A stretch of DNA of 64,000 bases from the NCBI GenBank assembly GCA_937773775.1, contig CALJVL010000006.1, positions 124,001-188,000 on the forward strand. The letters are read 5' to 3'. Source of the DNA: an uncultured Flavobacterium sp. (GTDB lineage: Bacteria; Bacteroidota; Bacteroidia; Flavobacteriales; Flavobacteriaceae). This document shows, piece after piece, positions 1-9,158 of this stretch. A program made the position numbers and the translations under genes. The notes under the pieces are model-generated. The model was not told where the DNA came from and searched no databases. It saw nothing but the letters and a program-made list of their open reading frames with translations. Each line of letters starts with the position of its first letter. The stretch's first letter is position 1.

Positions 1-32
1 GGCTCAACTATTTTTATACTTGAATTACTCAT
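1..32 (-). CDS. nuoB: NADH-quinone oxidoreductase subunit B, first 10 codons only
   Basis: The reverse strand reads ATG at 32 and then M-S-N-S-S-I-K-I-V-E before leaving the window. This is the kind of N-terminus seen on flavobacterial NuoB, and it lies 77 bases downstream of nuoA on the same strand, the standard nuo order. NuoB carries the N2 [4Fe-4S] cluster of complex I, but none of that part is visible here. The identification rests on position and the short N-terminus. Confidence 0.65.
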   Translation of the reverse strand, partial: MSNSSIKIVE

Positions 33-109
33 CGTTTTATATTTTGAATTAGAAAATTTGAATCGTTAACCATATAAGTTGATTTCAATTCAATGTTTAT
101 AATAATTTC

Positions 110-475
110 TTATTCCCATTCTAGTGCTTTCTTTTTGATAATGTAGAAAAACCCCACCAAAAGGAGAACCATAAATATGACCATTTTTACCATGCCTTCC
201 ATTCCTAATTCTTTAAAATTGATTGCCCAAGGATAAAGAAAAATTACCTCGACATCAAACAATACAAACAATATGGCAACAAGAAAGTATTTTACTGAGA
301 ATGGAATACGAGCATTTCCTATACCTTCAACGCCGCATTCAAAGTTTTTACCTTTAATTTCTGATTTTCTTTTAGGCCCTAACTTACCTGAAACGATAAT
401 GGTTCCGACAACAAATCCAGCAGCTAATAAAAACTGTAATAAAATAGGGATATAATTTAATTGATCAGATTGCAT
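110..475 (-). CDS. nuoA: NADH-quinone oxidoreductase subunit A (complex I membrane subunit)
   Basis: A 121-residue protein with three hydrophobic segments (about residues 8-28, 62-82 and 92-112), the normal topology and length for NuoA/NdhC. The conserved stretch KNFECGVEG and the acidic membrane stretch FLFDVEVIFLYPWA-like (here FVLFDVEVIFLYPW) are diagnostic of the family. NuoA sits in the inner membrane at the junction of the peripheral and membrane arms of proton- or sodium-pumping NADH dehydrogenase. It is the first gene of a minus-strand operon that continues with nuoB beyond the left edge. A good promoter lies just upstream. Confidence 0.96.
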   Translation of the reverse strand: MQSDQLNYIPILLQFLLAAGFVVGTIIVSGKLGPKRKSEIKGKNFECGVEGIGNARIPFSVKYFLVAILFVLFDVEVIFLYPWAINFKELGMEGMVKMVIFMVLLLVGFFYIIKKKALEWE

Positions 476-506
476 AATTAAAGTGTTTTTAGGCTAAAAT
501 AAGCGA

Positions 507-537
507 CAAAGATAGGTTTCAAGGATTTAAAACACAA
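507..537 (-). promoter_or_regulatory. Promoter of the nuo operon (Bacteroidota type)
   Basis: On the minus strand a TTG (537-535) is followed after 20 bases by TATCTTTG (514-507), matching the Bacteroidota consensus TTG / TAnnTTTG with ideal spacing. Expected transcription start is near 500, about 25 bases before the nuoA ATG at 475. Confidence 0.7.
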
Positions 538-646
538 GTGTAAGTCGAAATATAGTTAGATTGAAAAGAAAATTAACTCGTAATTTTTAATGATTATGGA
601 TAAGCGCTTTGAATTGGCTTTTATCATTTGTGATTTCGGGTATAAC

Positions 647-681
647 CAAAAAAAACGTTTCGAAATAAATCGAAACGTTTT
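647..681 (-). terminator. Intrinsic terminator of the cold-shock gene
   Basis: AAAACGTTTCGA (652-663) and TCGAAACGTTTT (670-681) form a 12-bp stem with a 6-base loop. Read on the minus strand the stem is followed by a run of T (652-647 region), so it terminates the leftward csp transcript. Confidence 0.8.
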
Positions 682-713
682 AAACATTCGTAGGCAAAAA
701 ATGAATTTTTTGC

Positions 714-908
714 TTAGATAACTGCTACTTTCGCAGCAACTTTCCCTTTTCTTCCTTCTTCTTCTTCATAACTAACTCTGTCACCTTCGCGTAATTCTTC
801 CGCGTTGATTCCTGATGCATGAACAAAAATGTCTTTTCCTGTTTCTTCGTCTGTAATGAATCCGTAACCTTTTGACTCATTGAAAAATTTAACTGTACCT
901 GTACGCAT
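714..908 (-). CDS. Cold-shock domain protein (CspA family)
   Basis: A 64-residue single cold-shock domain. The RNP1-like motif KGYGFI (residues 13-18) and RNP2-like motif DIFVHAS (26-32) are both present, and the basic N-terminus TGTVKFFNE is typical. Such proteins are five-stranded OB folds that bind single-stranded RNA or DNA and melt mRNA structure, often during cold or growth changes. It is monocistronic, with its own promoter at 937-944 and terminator at 647-681. The 5' leader is only about 20 bases, so the long thermosensing leader of E. coli cspA is absent. Confidence 0.96.
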   Translation of the reverse strand: MRTGTVKFFNESKGYGFITDEETGKDIFVHASGINAEELREGDRVSYEEEEGRKGKVAAKVAVI

Positions 909-936
909 TGTAATAGTAATAATAATTTATAATGGG

Positions 937-944
937 CAAATATA
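937..944 (-). promoter_or_regulatory. -7 box of the cold-shock gene
   Basis: TATATTTG on the minus strand, a perfect TAnnTTTG, about 28 bases before the ATG. No clear TTG lies at the normal distance upstream. Confidence 0.6.
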
Positions 945-1029
945 ATATATAATATAACACGAATACTATCAATGTGAATTTTTTTATTAAAATAATTGAT
1001 ATTCAACGTTTTCCGGTAAATATCTCCGA

Positions 1030-2784
1030 TTAACTGCCTTGATTTAATCTTATGTGAAGCTCTTTTAATTGGGATTCGTCAATTACTGATGGCGCATCTA
1101 TCATTACATCTCTTCCAGAATTATTTTTAGGGAATGCAATGAAGTCACGGATGGTTTCTTGACCACCTAAGATAGCCACTAATCGATCCAGACCAAATGC
1201 TAAACCTCCATGTGGAGGTGCTCCAAATTGGAACGCATCCATTAAGAATCCAAATTGTGCTTTGGCTTCTTCTTCAGTAAACCCTAAATATTTAAACATT
1301 AGCTGCTGAGTTGCTTTATCATGAATACGAATAGAGCCTCCTCCAATTTCATTTCCGTTCAAAACCATGTCATATGCATTGGCACGAACTTTTCCTGGAT
1401 TTGTCTCTAATAAATGCATGTCCTCTGGTTTTGGGGAGGTAAAGGGATGATGCATTGCGTGATAACGACCACTTTCTTCGTCAAATTCTAGTAATGGGAA
1501 ATCAACTACCCATAAAGGGGCAAATTCGGCTGGGTTTCGTAATCCTAAACGTGTTGCCAATTCCATTCGCAAAGCACTTAATTGGGATCTTGTTTTATCG
1601 GCAGGACCGGACAACACGTAAATCATGTCGCCAGCTGTTGCTCCGGTTGTTTTTGCCCAATTCGATAAATCGTCTTGATTGTAAAACTTATCCACCGATG
1701 ATTTGTAAGATCCATCTTCGTTACATTTTACGTAAACCATTCCGGAAGCGCCTACTTGAGGGCGTTTTACCCAGTCAATAAGAGCATCTATTTCTTTTCT
1801 TGTGTAACTTCCTCCGCCAGGAACGGCAATTCCAACAACTAATTCAGCAACATTGAATACGGGGAAGTCTTTGTTTTTGGCCACTTCATTCAATTCACCA
1901 AATTCCATTCCGAAACGAATGTCTGGTTTATCATTACCATAGGTTTTCATGGCATGTTCATAGGTCATACGAGGGAATTTATCCACTTCTATTCCTTTTA
2001 TCTCTTTTAAAAGATGTCTAGTTAATCCTTCAAATACATTTAAAATATCCTCTTGTTCCACAAATGCCATTTCGCAATCGATCTGTGTAAATTCGGGTTG
2101 TCTGTCTGCGCGCAAATCTTCATCACGAAAACATTTCACGATTTGGAAGTATTTGTCCATGCCGCCAACCATCAATAATTGCTTGAATGTTTGTGGTGAT
2201 TGTGGTAAAGCATAAAATTGGCCTGCATTCATTCGAGAAGGGACAACAAAATCTCTTGCCCCTTCTGGAGTAGATTTTATTAAGTAGGGTGTTTCTACTT
2301 CGCAAAAATCAAGGTCCGAAAGGTATTTACGTACTTCCATTGCTACTTTGTGTCGAAACAGCAAACTATTTTTCACCGGATTTCTTCTTATGTCTAAGTA
2401 ACGGTATTTCATTCTTATGTCTTCTCCGCCATCCGTGTCATCTTCAATTGTAAAAGGAGGAGTCAAGGCAGCGTTTAATATGTTTAGTTCAGTCACTAAA
2501 AGTTCAATTTCGCCAGTGGGGATGTTTTTGTTTTTAGCTTCACGCTCGATTACCGTTCCTTTTACCTGAATCACGAATTCACGACCTAAAGTCTTAGCCA
2601 GCTCAAACACCGTTTTTTCGGTGCGACCTTCGTCGAAAATCAATTGTGTAATTCCGTAACGATCTCTCAAATCAATCCAATTCATAAAACCTTTATCACG
2701 AGATTTCTGAACCCAACCAGCAAGTGTTACCTCAGAGTTTATATGTGATGCGTTTAATTCGCTGCAATTATGACTTCTATACAT
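1030..2784 (-). CDS. aspS: Aspartyl-tRNA synthetase
   Basis: A 584-residue class IIb aminoacyl-tRNA synthetase. An N-terminal OB fold binds the anticodon (about residues 15-105). The catalytic domain carries motif 2 ([14 protein letters not shown]) and motif 3 ([15 protein letters not shown]), with the bacterial GAD insertion between them. The [18 protein letters not shown] block is nearly invariant in AspRS. It charges tRNA-Asp in the cytoplasm. The open frame extends two codons upstream to a TTG at 2790, but the ATG at 2784 (MYRSHNC) is the better start. Neighbouring genes are unrelated, as expected for a stand-alone housekeeping gene. Confidence 0.98.
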   Translation of the reverse strand: MYRSHNCSELNASHINSEVTLAGWVQKSRDKGFMNWIDLRDRYGITQLIFDEGRTEKTVFELAKTLGREFVIQVKGTVIEREAKNKNIPTGEIELLVTELNILNAALTPPFTIEDDTDGGEDIRMKYRYLDIRRNPVKNSLLFRHKVAMEVRKYLSDLDFCEVETPYLIKSTPEGARDFVVPSRMNAGQFYALPQSPQTFKQLLMVGGMDKYFQIVKCFRDEDLRADRQPEFTQIDCEMAFVEQEDILNVFEGLTRHLLKEIKGIEVDKFPRMTYEHAMKTYGNDKPDIRFGMEFGELNEVAKNKDFPVFNVAELVVGIAVPGGGSYTRKEIDALIDWVKRPQVGASGMVYVKCNEDGSYKSSVDKFYNQDDLSNWAKTTGATAGDMIYVLSGPADKTRSQLSALRMELATRLGLRNPAEFAPLWVVDFPLLEFDEESGRYHAMHHPFTSPKPEDMHLLETNPGKVRANAYDMVLNGNEIGGGSIRIHDKATQQLMFKYLGFTEEEAKAQFGFLMDAFQFGAPPHGGLAFGLDRLVAILGGQETIRDFIAFPKNNSGRDVMIDAPSVIDESQLKELHIRLNQGS

Positions 2785-2832
2785 TATCAAAAATTTAGGT
2801 TATTCTATGTTTTGGCCCTTTGGACTTGGCTG

Positions 2833-2840
2833 CAAATTTA
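2833..2840 (-). promoter_or_regulatory. -7 box upstream of aspS
   Basis: TAAATTTG on the minus strand matches TAnnTTTG. It lies about 49 bases before the aspS ATG. The upstream TTG spacing is not ideal. Confidence 0.5.
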
Positions 2841-2932
2841 TAACTTATTATGAACAATGAATTGAGAAAACCGGTTTATTACTTTGGTAAAATAGATATG
2901 TTTTGAATCTCAAATGTTAAATTTTAGTCCAA

Positions 2933-2954
2933 TGTTACCAAATTGTTACCAAAT
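2933..2954 (+). promoter_or_regulatory. Tandem 11-bp operator-like repeat
   Basis: TGTTACCAAAT occurs twice with no gap (2933-2943 and 2944-2954). An inverted TTTGGTAA lies upstream at 2883-2890. An 11-base period places both copies on the same DNA face. The repeat is centred about 37 bases upstream of the -7 box at 2981, a position suited to an activator. The function is inferred. Confidence 0.4.
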
Positions 2955-2980
2955 CGTTTTTTTAATGTAAAAACATTGTA

Positions 2981-2988
2981 TATATTTG
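2981..2988 (+). promoter_or_regulatory. -7 box of the YwqK-like gene
   Basis: TATATTTG, a perfect TAnnTTTG, 28 bases before the ATG at 3017. Confidence 0.6.
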
Positions 2989-3016
2989 TAGAGCAAACAA
3001 TTAAAAACCTATCAAG

Positions 3017-3370
3017 ATGAAAAAATATATAGTTATCGGTACAATGTTAATCACAGGAATGATTTTCGCTCAAAACACTAATGTAAAACCAAAATTAGAA
3101 GTAGTTGGAAACTACGTTAAGGCTACTTTTCTTTACGATGATGGTCAGGTAAAGCAAGAAGGGTTTTATGAAGATGGGAAACTACAAGGAAAATGGGTTT
3201 CTTATGATGTAAATGGTAATAAGACCGCTGTTGCAGAATACAACAAAGGACAAAAAGTAGGAAAGTGGTTTTTCTGGAATGATTCAGTTCTAAGCGAAGT
3301 GGACTATTCTGACAACAGAGTTGCCGCAGTAAAAAACTGGAAACGTGACGCAATAGCTAATATTGATTAG
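3017..3370 (+). CDS. Small exported protein with MORN/YwqK-like repeats
   Basis: A 117-residue protein. Residues 1-18 form a signal peptide (MKKYIVIGTMLITGMIFAQ). The mature part has two to three repeats of the Y-x-x-G-x-x-x-G-x-W type (KQEGFYEDGKLQGKW, YNKGQKVGKWFFW), the antitoxin_YwqK/MORN-like pattern. Bacteroidota encode many such exported proteins, and despite the family name most are not part of toxin-antitoxin pairs. No toxin gene is adjacent. It is monocistronic, with its own promoter, an unusual direct repeat upstream and a strong terminator. Its specific function is unknown. Confidence 0.75.
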   Translation: MKKYIVIGTMLITGMIFAQNTNVKPKLEVVGNYVKATFLYDDGQVKQEGFYEDGKLQGKWVSYDVNGNKTAVAEYNKGQKVGKWFFWNDSVLSEVDYSDNRVAAVKNWKRDAIANID

Positions 3371-3386
3371 TCAAATTTACTTTATT

Positions 3387-3419
3387 AAAAAAGGCTTCCG
3401 TGATACGGAAGCCTTTTTT
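3387..3419 (+). terminator. Intrinsic terminator after the YwqK-like gene
   Basis: AAAAAAGGCTTCCG (3387-3400) pairs with CGGAAGCCTTTTTT (3406-3419) around a short TGATA loop. A-tract and T-tract flank the stem, so it can work in both directions. Confidence 0.85.
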
Positions 3420-3457
3420 ATTGGCACTAATAACATGTCAAGTACCATTTTTAAATT

Positions 3458-3498
3458 AAAAAGCTGCCTATCCTGTGCTTGGATAGGCAGCTTTTTTT
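3458..3498. terminator. Intrinsic terminator of the efflux operon
   Basis: AAGCTGCCTATCC (3461-3473) pairs with GGATAGGCAGCTT (3481-3493), giving a 13-bp stem with a 7-base loop and A/T tracts on both sides. It lies 16 bases beyond the RND stop codon and probably ends the leftward operon. The T-run on the plus strand makes it bidirectional. Confidence 0.85.
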
Positions 3499-3513
3499 GT
3501 TTTGAACTTATAA

Positions 3514-6500
3514 TTATAGCTTAGGTTCAGCATTTAGTTTATCCTCATTTAGTGCTTTATGCTCATAATCTTCTACCATCAAAGCTTCATAATCTGTTTC
3601 TTTTCCCTTTGTAAGCTTGTGAATTAACTTCTCCATTATTTCATAGATAACAGGTACGACTATTAAAGTAAGGAAAAGGGAACTGATTAACCCACCAATG
3701 ATTACCCAAGCCAAACCATTTTTCCATTCAGCGCCTGCGCCTGTAGCTAATGCGATCGGGAACATACCGAAGACCATTGCTATAGTTGTCATTAGAATGG
3801 GGCGAAGACGAGCATGATTAGCTTGAATTAAAGCTGTTCTTATCGTTTCTCCCGCTGCTCTTCGCTGATTCGTATAATCGACTAACATAATCGCATTTTT
3901 ACAGACCAAACCAATCAGCATAATTATACCAAGGATGGTAAATATATTTAAAGTATTGTTAGTTAAAGCTAAGGCTAATAAGGCTCCAATGAAAGAAAGT
4001 GGAATGGCAAACAATACCACAAATGGGTGTACAAAACTGTCATACAATCCAACCATTATAAGGTACACAAGTATAATAGCAGCCAATAAGGCGATACCTA
4101 ATGTTCCAAAACCTTCACTTTGGTTCTCTTGATCTCCTCCCCAGATGTAATTCACATCAGCTGGCTTTTCGAGTTTATCAATTTTTTCTTGCCATTGGCC
4201 TACGATAGTTCCCGCGGGAACTCCTACATTTTGACCTTTTACTGTAACCGAAGCTGTTTTGTCTCTACGTTCTAATTGGCTAGGTCCAGAGCCTTCTTTT
4301 ATACTTGCAAATTGTGAAAGTTTTATTTGCTCTCCTCTGTCGTTCATGAAAATCAGATTACTAACATCGTTCATGCTTTTTCTGTCAAATGCATTGTATT
4401 TAATGTTAATGTCATATTCATATTCTCCAGCTCTAAATTTGCCATCAGTATTTCCACTGTAGGCGGTTTGCATTGTCATTCCCACTGTCTGTAGTGAAAG
4501 TCCGAGTGAAGCCATTTTGTCCCGATCTACTTTAACATTAATTTCAGGATTTCCTGCTTCAACAGATAGTTTAATTTCTGTTGCACCAGGTATTTTGTAT
4601 AACTCTGCTTGAGCCAGCTTTGCAAAAGCCATAGCGCTTTCTAGTGACGAACCGGTTACTATCAACCCTAGTGTAGCATCTTCAGCTGTTCCTAATATAC
4701 CTACGGGGACAGTTTTCACTTTGGCCCCAACTAGTACATTTTGAAGTTTACGCTTTATTTTTGCGGCATACACTGAGGCACCATCGGTACGGTCTTTCTG
4801 GTCAACCATTTTCACGTCAATTTCAGCTTTGTAAGCAGTTGCTTGTGAAGACCCTAGTCCTTCACTAGTTTGACCTACAGTAGTAATTTGTGTTTGCACA
4901 TACTCTTGGGTTTTTAAAAATGCTTCCGCTTTTTGTGTCATAAAGTTGGTCTGTTCTAAAGAAGCATCTTTTGGCATCTCAATTTGAACTAAAAACTCGC
5001 CGCTATCCGAAGATGCAAAAAACTCCCCACCAATAAAACCTGCTGGAATAAGCGCTATAGAACTAAAAAACAGTAACAGAACAATTGCTAATGTTGTTTT
5101 ATAGTGATCCAAGGACCATGTTAATAAACCAGAAACCCAGTTTATAAAACGTGTCAAATAGCTTTCGAATCCAAGAATAATTCTTCCAAAAAGGTTTTTA
5201 CCTTCTATATGTTCCAGTTTTCCATAACGAGAAGACAACCACGGAATTATTGTAAAAGAGGCTAATAACGAAAACAATGTCGAAATAATTACAGTAACAC
5301 AAAATTGTGTAATTATGTTTGAAACTAAACCAGAACTCAGCGCGATTGGTAGAAACACCACCACAATTACTAAGGTGATAGAAGTTACCGTCCCACCAAT
5401 TTCGGCAGTTCCGTCGTAGGCTGCACGCACTCGGTTCTTCCCCATCTCCATATGCCTGTAAATATTTTCTAGAACAACAATCGCATCATCGACTAAAATA
5501 CCTACAACCAGCGATAATCCTAATAAACTCATCAGGTTTAGGGTGTATCCCAACAGGTATATTCCAATAAATGTTGAGATTAACGATGCCGGAATAGAAA
5601 CCATTACAATCAGAGAGTTTCTAATACTATGCAAGAAAAATAACATCACAAATGCTACAAGTAACACTGCAATCAATAAATCATGAACTACAGAGTCTGC
5701 AGCTTCTAATGTAAAAACAGTAGTGTCCTTTGCTACATTTAGTTTCAGTTGGCTAGTTTTGTAATCGGTTTCTAATTTAGTGATGGTTTTTAGCAACTCC
5801 TCACTTACGGCTACAGCATTGGCATCAGATTGCTTTATAATTTGTAAAATAATAGAACTTTTTTGATCGACTCGAGCTATTTTTTCTGCAATCTTTTGAC
5901 TATCCTGAACATCAGCAATATCCTGCAGTCTAACTTGAACTCCATTCTTTGAAGACACAATAAGGTTTCGTAGTTCGTCAACATTTTTATATTTTCCAGC
6001 TAATCGAATAAGAATTTTTTGATCTCTAGTTCTTATATTACCCGTAGGGAAGTCTAAATTTGAGGATAATATTACTTGCTGCACCTGTGGAACTGAAAGT
6101 CCGTAACCTTGCATTTTTAGGGCATCAAGGTTAACTTGTATTTCACGTTCTTGACTTCCTATAATGTTTATTTGAGCAACACCGGAAACACGCGAAAGGA
6201 TTGGGGCTATTTTTTTATCCATTAAGTCATAAAATGCCACTTCATCCATTTCTCCATTGGCGCCGATAGTCATAATAGGCAGATCGCTTAGAGAGAATTT
6301 ACTCAATGATGGAGCTTTAGCGTCCTTTGGTAAGTCACTTATAATCGCATTTATTTTACGTTGTGCATCATTTAAAGAGACGTCAACTTTAGCCGCTGAG
6401 TTTAGTGTTATAGATACCGTTGATAAACTCTCATAAGACTTAGAGTCAATTTTTTTTATATTTTCTAAAGAGGAAATTGCATCCTCAATTTTTTTGGTTA

Positions 6501-6687
6501 CCGTATTTTCAACTTCAGATGGAGATGCTCCAGGATATATTGTGGCAACAGTAATAACGTTCTGTTCAAATTTTGGAATTAATTCATAGCCCAATTGACT
6601 ATAACTAAAGAGTCCGCCAAGAATCAGAATTGTAAACAATACAATTACTAAGGAGGGACGTTTTATGGATATTTCTGCTAATTTCAT
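3514..6687 (-). CDS. RND efflux transporter permease (HAE1/AcrB type)
   Basis: A 1057-residue inner-membrane pump of the hydrophobe/amphiphile efflux family. The start IKRP near residue 8, large periplasmic loops after TM1 and TM7, and the paired acidic residues D400-D401 in TM4 (GILVDDAIVVLEN) that carry protons are all present. The second half repeats the pattern (GLVCKNAIMLVDY near residue 930). It forms a trimer that takes drugs or other amphiphiles from the periplasm or outer leaflet and exports them through MFP and TolC. It is the last gene of the yceI-tetR-tolC-MFP-RND operon. The substrate cannot be read from the sequence. Confidence 0.95.
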   Translation of the reverse strand: MKLAEISIKRPSLVIVLFTILILGGLFSYSQLGYELIPKFEQNVITVATIYPGASPSEVENTVTKKIEDAISSLENIKKIDSKSYESLSTVSITLNSAAKVDVSLNDAQRKINAIISDLPKDAKAPSLSKFSLSDLPIMTIGANGEMDEVAFYDLMDKKIAPILSRVSGVAQINIIGSQEREIQVNLDALKMQGYGLSVPQVQQVILSSNLDFPTGNIRTRDQKILIRLAGKYKNVDELRNLIVSSKNGVQVRLQDIADVQDSQKIAEKIARVDQKSSIILQIIKQSDANAVAVSEELLKTITKLETDYKTSQLKLNVAKDTTVFTLEAADSVVHDLLIAVLLVAFVMLFFLHSIRNSLIVMVSIPASLISTFIGIYLLGYTLNLMSLLGLSLVVGILVDDAIVVLENIYRHMEMGKNRVRAAYDGTAEIGGTVTSITLVIVVVFLPIALSSGLVSNIITQFCVTVIISTLFSLLASFTIIPWLSSRYGKLEHIEGKNLFGRIILGFESYLTRFINWVSGLLTWSLDHYKTTLAIVLLLFFSSIALIPAGFIGGEFFASSDSGEFLVQIEMPKDASLEQTNFMTQKAEAFLKTQEYVQTQITTVGQTSEGLGSSQATAYKAEIDVKMVDQKDRTDGASVYAAKIKRKLQNVLVGAKVKTVPVGILGTAEDATLGLIVTGSSLESAMAFAKLAQAELYKIPGATEIKLSVEAGNPEINVKVDRDKMASLGLSLQTVGMTMQTAYSGNTDGKFRAGEYEYDINIKYNAFDRKSMNDVSNLIFMNDRGEQIKLSQFASIKEGSGPSQLERRDKTASVTVKGQNVGVPAGTIVGQWQEKIDKLEKPADVNYIWGGDQENQSEGFGTLGIALLAAIILVYLIMVGLYDSFVHPFVVLFAIPLSFIGALLALALTNNTLNIFTILGIIMLIGLVCKNAIMLVDYTNQRRAAGETIRTALIQANHARLRPILMTTIAMVFGMFPIALATGAGAEWKNGLAWVIIGGLISSLFLTLIVVPVIYEIMEKLIHKLTKGKETDYEALMVEDYEHKALNEDKLNAEPKL

Positions 6688-6742
6688 ATGTTTAATTGTA
6701 AGTCGTGAAATGAATTTAAAACTTTAAACTCATCATTTAAAA

Positions 6743-7810
6743 TTATTTTATTATATCCACTTTATTTCCGTCTTGCAGGTTTATTTGTCCAGTTACGATA
6801 ACGCTTTCTCCATTTGAGAGTCCGTTTAAGATTTCTACTTTGTCCCCTAGAATTCTTCCGGCAGTTACAGTTTTTAATCTAGCGGTTCCGTTTTTAGCCA
6901 CAAAAATCTGATTGCTACTAACGCTACCTACAAACGCATTTCTAGGCACAACCATCATAGATTGTTTTTGCTGTTTTGATGCGAATAAAGCTGTTCCGTA
7001 CATTCCGGCTTTCAAATCATTTGATGATGTGTTAGCGATTTCTATTTCTACTGGAAAATTCAAAGTTGAATCTGCTTTTGGGGCGATGAAAGTGATTTTT
7101 CCGTTAAACTTAACATCGGGATAAATACTAGCGGTTACCTCAACTGGGCTTCCTAATTTTAAGTTGGCAACTTGACTTTCATCTACTGTAACTGTTAATT
7201 TTAAGGAAGAAACATTTACAATTTCAAACATAGCGGTTGCTGGCATACCTGCAAGCATAGAACCCGGCTCAATGAATCTTTTGTTGATAAATCCTTTTAT
7301 TGGTGCTTTTACTCTAGTATCACTTACGTTAATAGTAGCTGTCTTTAAGTTAGATCCAGCATTAGTCAAAGCTAATTTTGCCTGATCTAGTTGTTGTTTG
7401 GTTACTCCCCCTGATTTAAACGCATTTTCATACCTGGAATAGTCGGCTTGTGCGTTATCATAAATCGCTTTCGCTGTCTGGGCATTTACATTTACAACGT
7501 CACTTCTAACAATGACCAATGTTTGGCCTACATTCACATAGTCGCCCTCATTGGCTAAGACGGTAATCACTTTTCCAGATTTTTCTGCTGAAAAAGTTAA
7601 TTCTTGGACTGGTTCAAAGTTGCCATTTACTGAAAAATCTAATGAAATTTCTTCTGTTGTTACAGGATTTATTCTGACACTTATACGTGCATTTTTTTCT
7701 GCAACTATAGCTGTTTTTGCTTCATTTTCTTTTTTATTATTCATCAAGGTGAAAGCGATAAGCCCTAAAGAAGCGAGTATTAATGCTATTGTTATTATAT
7801 TTCTTTTCAT
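6743..7810 (-). CDS. RND efflux periplasmic adaptor (membrane fusion protein)
   Basis: A 355-residue protein with an N-terminal membrane anchor (residues 5-22), then a barrel-sandwich half-motif (GKVITVLANEGDYVNVGQTL), a short alpha-hairpin at about 105-155 (DYSRYENAFKSGGVTKQQLD), the second barrel-sandwich half and a beta-barrel. The order is that of AcrA/MexA adaptors. It bridges the RND pump and the TolC-like channel. It starts 4 bases after tolC ends and is followed by the permease after 55 bases. Confidence 0.94.
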   Translation of the reverse strand: MKRNIITIALILASLGLIAFTLMNNKKENEAKTAIVAEKNARISVRINPVTTEEISLDFSVNGNFEPVQELTFSAEKSGKVITVLANEGDYVNVGQTLVIVRSDVVNVNAQTAKAIYDNAQADYSRYENAFKSGGVTKQQLDQAKLALTNAGSNLKTATINVSDTRVKAPIKGFINKRFIEPGSMLAGMPATAMFEIVNVSSLKLTVTVDESQVANLKLGSPVEVTASIYPDVKFNGKITFIAPKADSTLNFPVEIEIANTSSNDLKAGMYGTALFASKQQKQSMMVVPRNAFVGSVSSNQIFVAKNGTARLKTVTAGRILGDKVEILNGLSNGESVIVTGQINLQDGNKVDIIK

Positions 7811-7814
7811 TTTG

Positions 7815-9158
7815 TTAGTTGTTTATGAGTGTTCTTAGTTGGCCTTTTGATTTAATTAATTGTATTTCTGCTAGCTTGTAACCTAATATGGCAGAGGTGT
7901 AGTTGTTTTGTGCTTCGGTATGAGCGTTTTCTGCATCTAATAGATCTGCCAAAGAAGCTAAGCCTTGTAAATAATTGTTTTTAGTGTTAGTTAAAACATC
8001 TTTCGCTAACTTGGCGTTTCCTTTTTGGTTCTGAATGATGATCATGCTGTTGTCAATTTGAGTTTTGGCATTAGCGTACGCTAAATCAAGCGACAATTTT
8101 GTGTCTTTTATGTCTTCTTGCATTGATCGCAATGCCACATCTGCTTGACTAACTTTTGACCTAGTTTCAAACCCAGAGAAAATGGGTACTTTCAAATTCA
8201 ATCCTACTGAAGAGAAATCAGTCCAAAAAACTCCGTCAGCTGGTTTTGCTCCCCAGGGAATTTGCGGTCCTTGACCTATATAGTTGTAGCCTGCCGAAAG
8301 AGATAGGCTTGGATAATAGCCTGCTATCAGTGATTTCTTTTGAATTTCTAAGAGTTGCTCTTGTTTTTTCACAAGCAAAAATTCTGTTCTGGTTGCGGTG
8401 TTTGGAGCTTGTGAAAAAGCTTGCGGGCTAACCTCAAATGCTGCATAAGGGATTTCAATTTTAGTTTCTATAGGCATTCCCATATAGAACTTTAATGTGT
8501 TTTCTTGAACTTGTACTGCATTTATAACCTGCTGGCGTTGTGTAGCAATGCTTGAAATTTTTACTAAAATCCTGTCCAAATCTATCTTTTTGGCTAGTCC
8601 GTTATCAAATAAACCTTTGATAATGTTTTTTACTTTATTAGTATTGATATAGGTGCTGTCCAAAACGTTTAGGTTTTGACGTTGAACATAAACCTGGTAA
8701 TAATTGTTTGCTACCCTTTCGATTACTTGTTCTTCAGTCAATTGCTGGTTGATTTGATAAAACTCTCTAGTTGATTTCGCCGCTTTCAAACCGGTGAATA
8801 CGGATTGGTCAAAAAGGGTTTGTGTTAGCGAAATTCCAGCAACAGAGCTCCATGTTTGACCAAAAGTAGCCTGTATTACGTTGCCTGGTTCTCCGCCAAA
8901 GGAGCCTGAATCAAGAAAAGTAGTCTGTAGAATAGGATTATAAGTTAGACTGGCATTCGCAGATATTTTAGGTAATGCTCTGGATCGTACTTCCTCAATT
9001 TGATACTTACTATTTTCTACTTTTAATTGTGCTTTTTTGGCATCTGCTTTATTTTCTAAAGCGTAGGTAATCGCGTCTTTTAATGCTAGCGATTTGACTT
9101 CTTGAGACTTCGCTGTTATTGCAAATATCAAGAATGTTATTAAAATTAGTTTCTTCAT
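7815..9158 (-). CDS. TolC-family outer-membrane channel
   Basis: A 447-residue protein with a signal peptide (residues 1-18, cut near AKSQ) and two outer-membrane-efflux repeats rich in long amphipathic helices. The conserved A-x-x-x-L-x-x-A-E pattern near the C-terminus (LADLLDAENAHTEAQNNY) is typical of TolC. It forms a trimeric exit duct. Its ATG overlaps the tetR stop codon by one base (TAATG), so the two are translationally coupled. Confidence 0.94.
   Translation of the reverse strand: MKKLILITFLIFAITAKSQEVKSLALKDAITYALENKADAKKAQLKVENSKYQIEEVRSRALPKISANASLTYNPILQTTFLDSGSFGGEPGNVIQATFGQTWSSVAGISLTQTLFDQSVFTGLKAAKSTREFYQINQQLTEEQVIERVANNYYQVYVQRQNLNVLDSTYINTNKVKNIIKGLFDNGLAKKIDLDRILVKISSIATQRQQVINAVQVQENTLKFYMGMPIETKIEIPYAAFEVSPQAFSQAPNTATRTEFLLVKKQEQLLEIQKKSLIAGYYPSLSLSAGYNYIGQGPQIPWGAKPADGVFWTDFSSVGLNLKVPIFSGFETRSKVSQADVALRSMQEDIKDTKLSLDLAYANAKTQIDNSMIIIQNQKGNAKLAKDVLTNTKNNYLQGLASLADLLDAENAHTEAQNNYTSAILGYKLAEIQLIKSKGQLRTLINN

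Noticed and set aside
3017..3370. Reading the YwqK-like gene as an antitoxin
   Set aside because: No toxin partner is adjacent and the protein has a signal peptide. The family name is historical.
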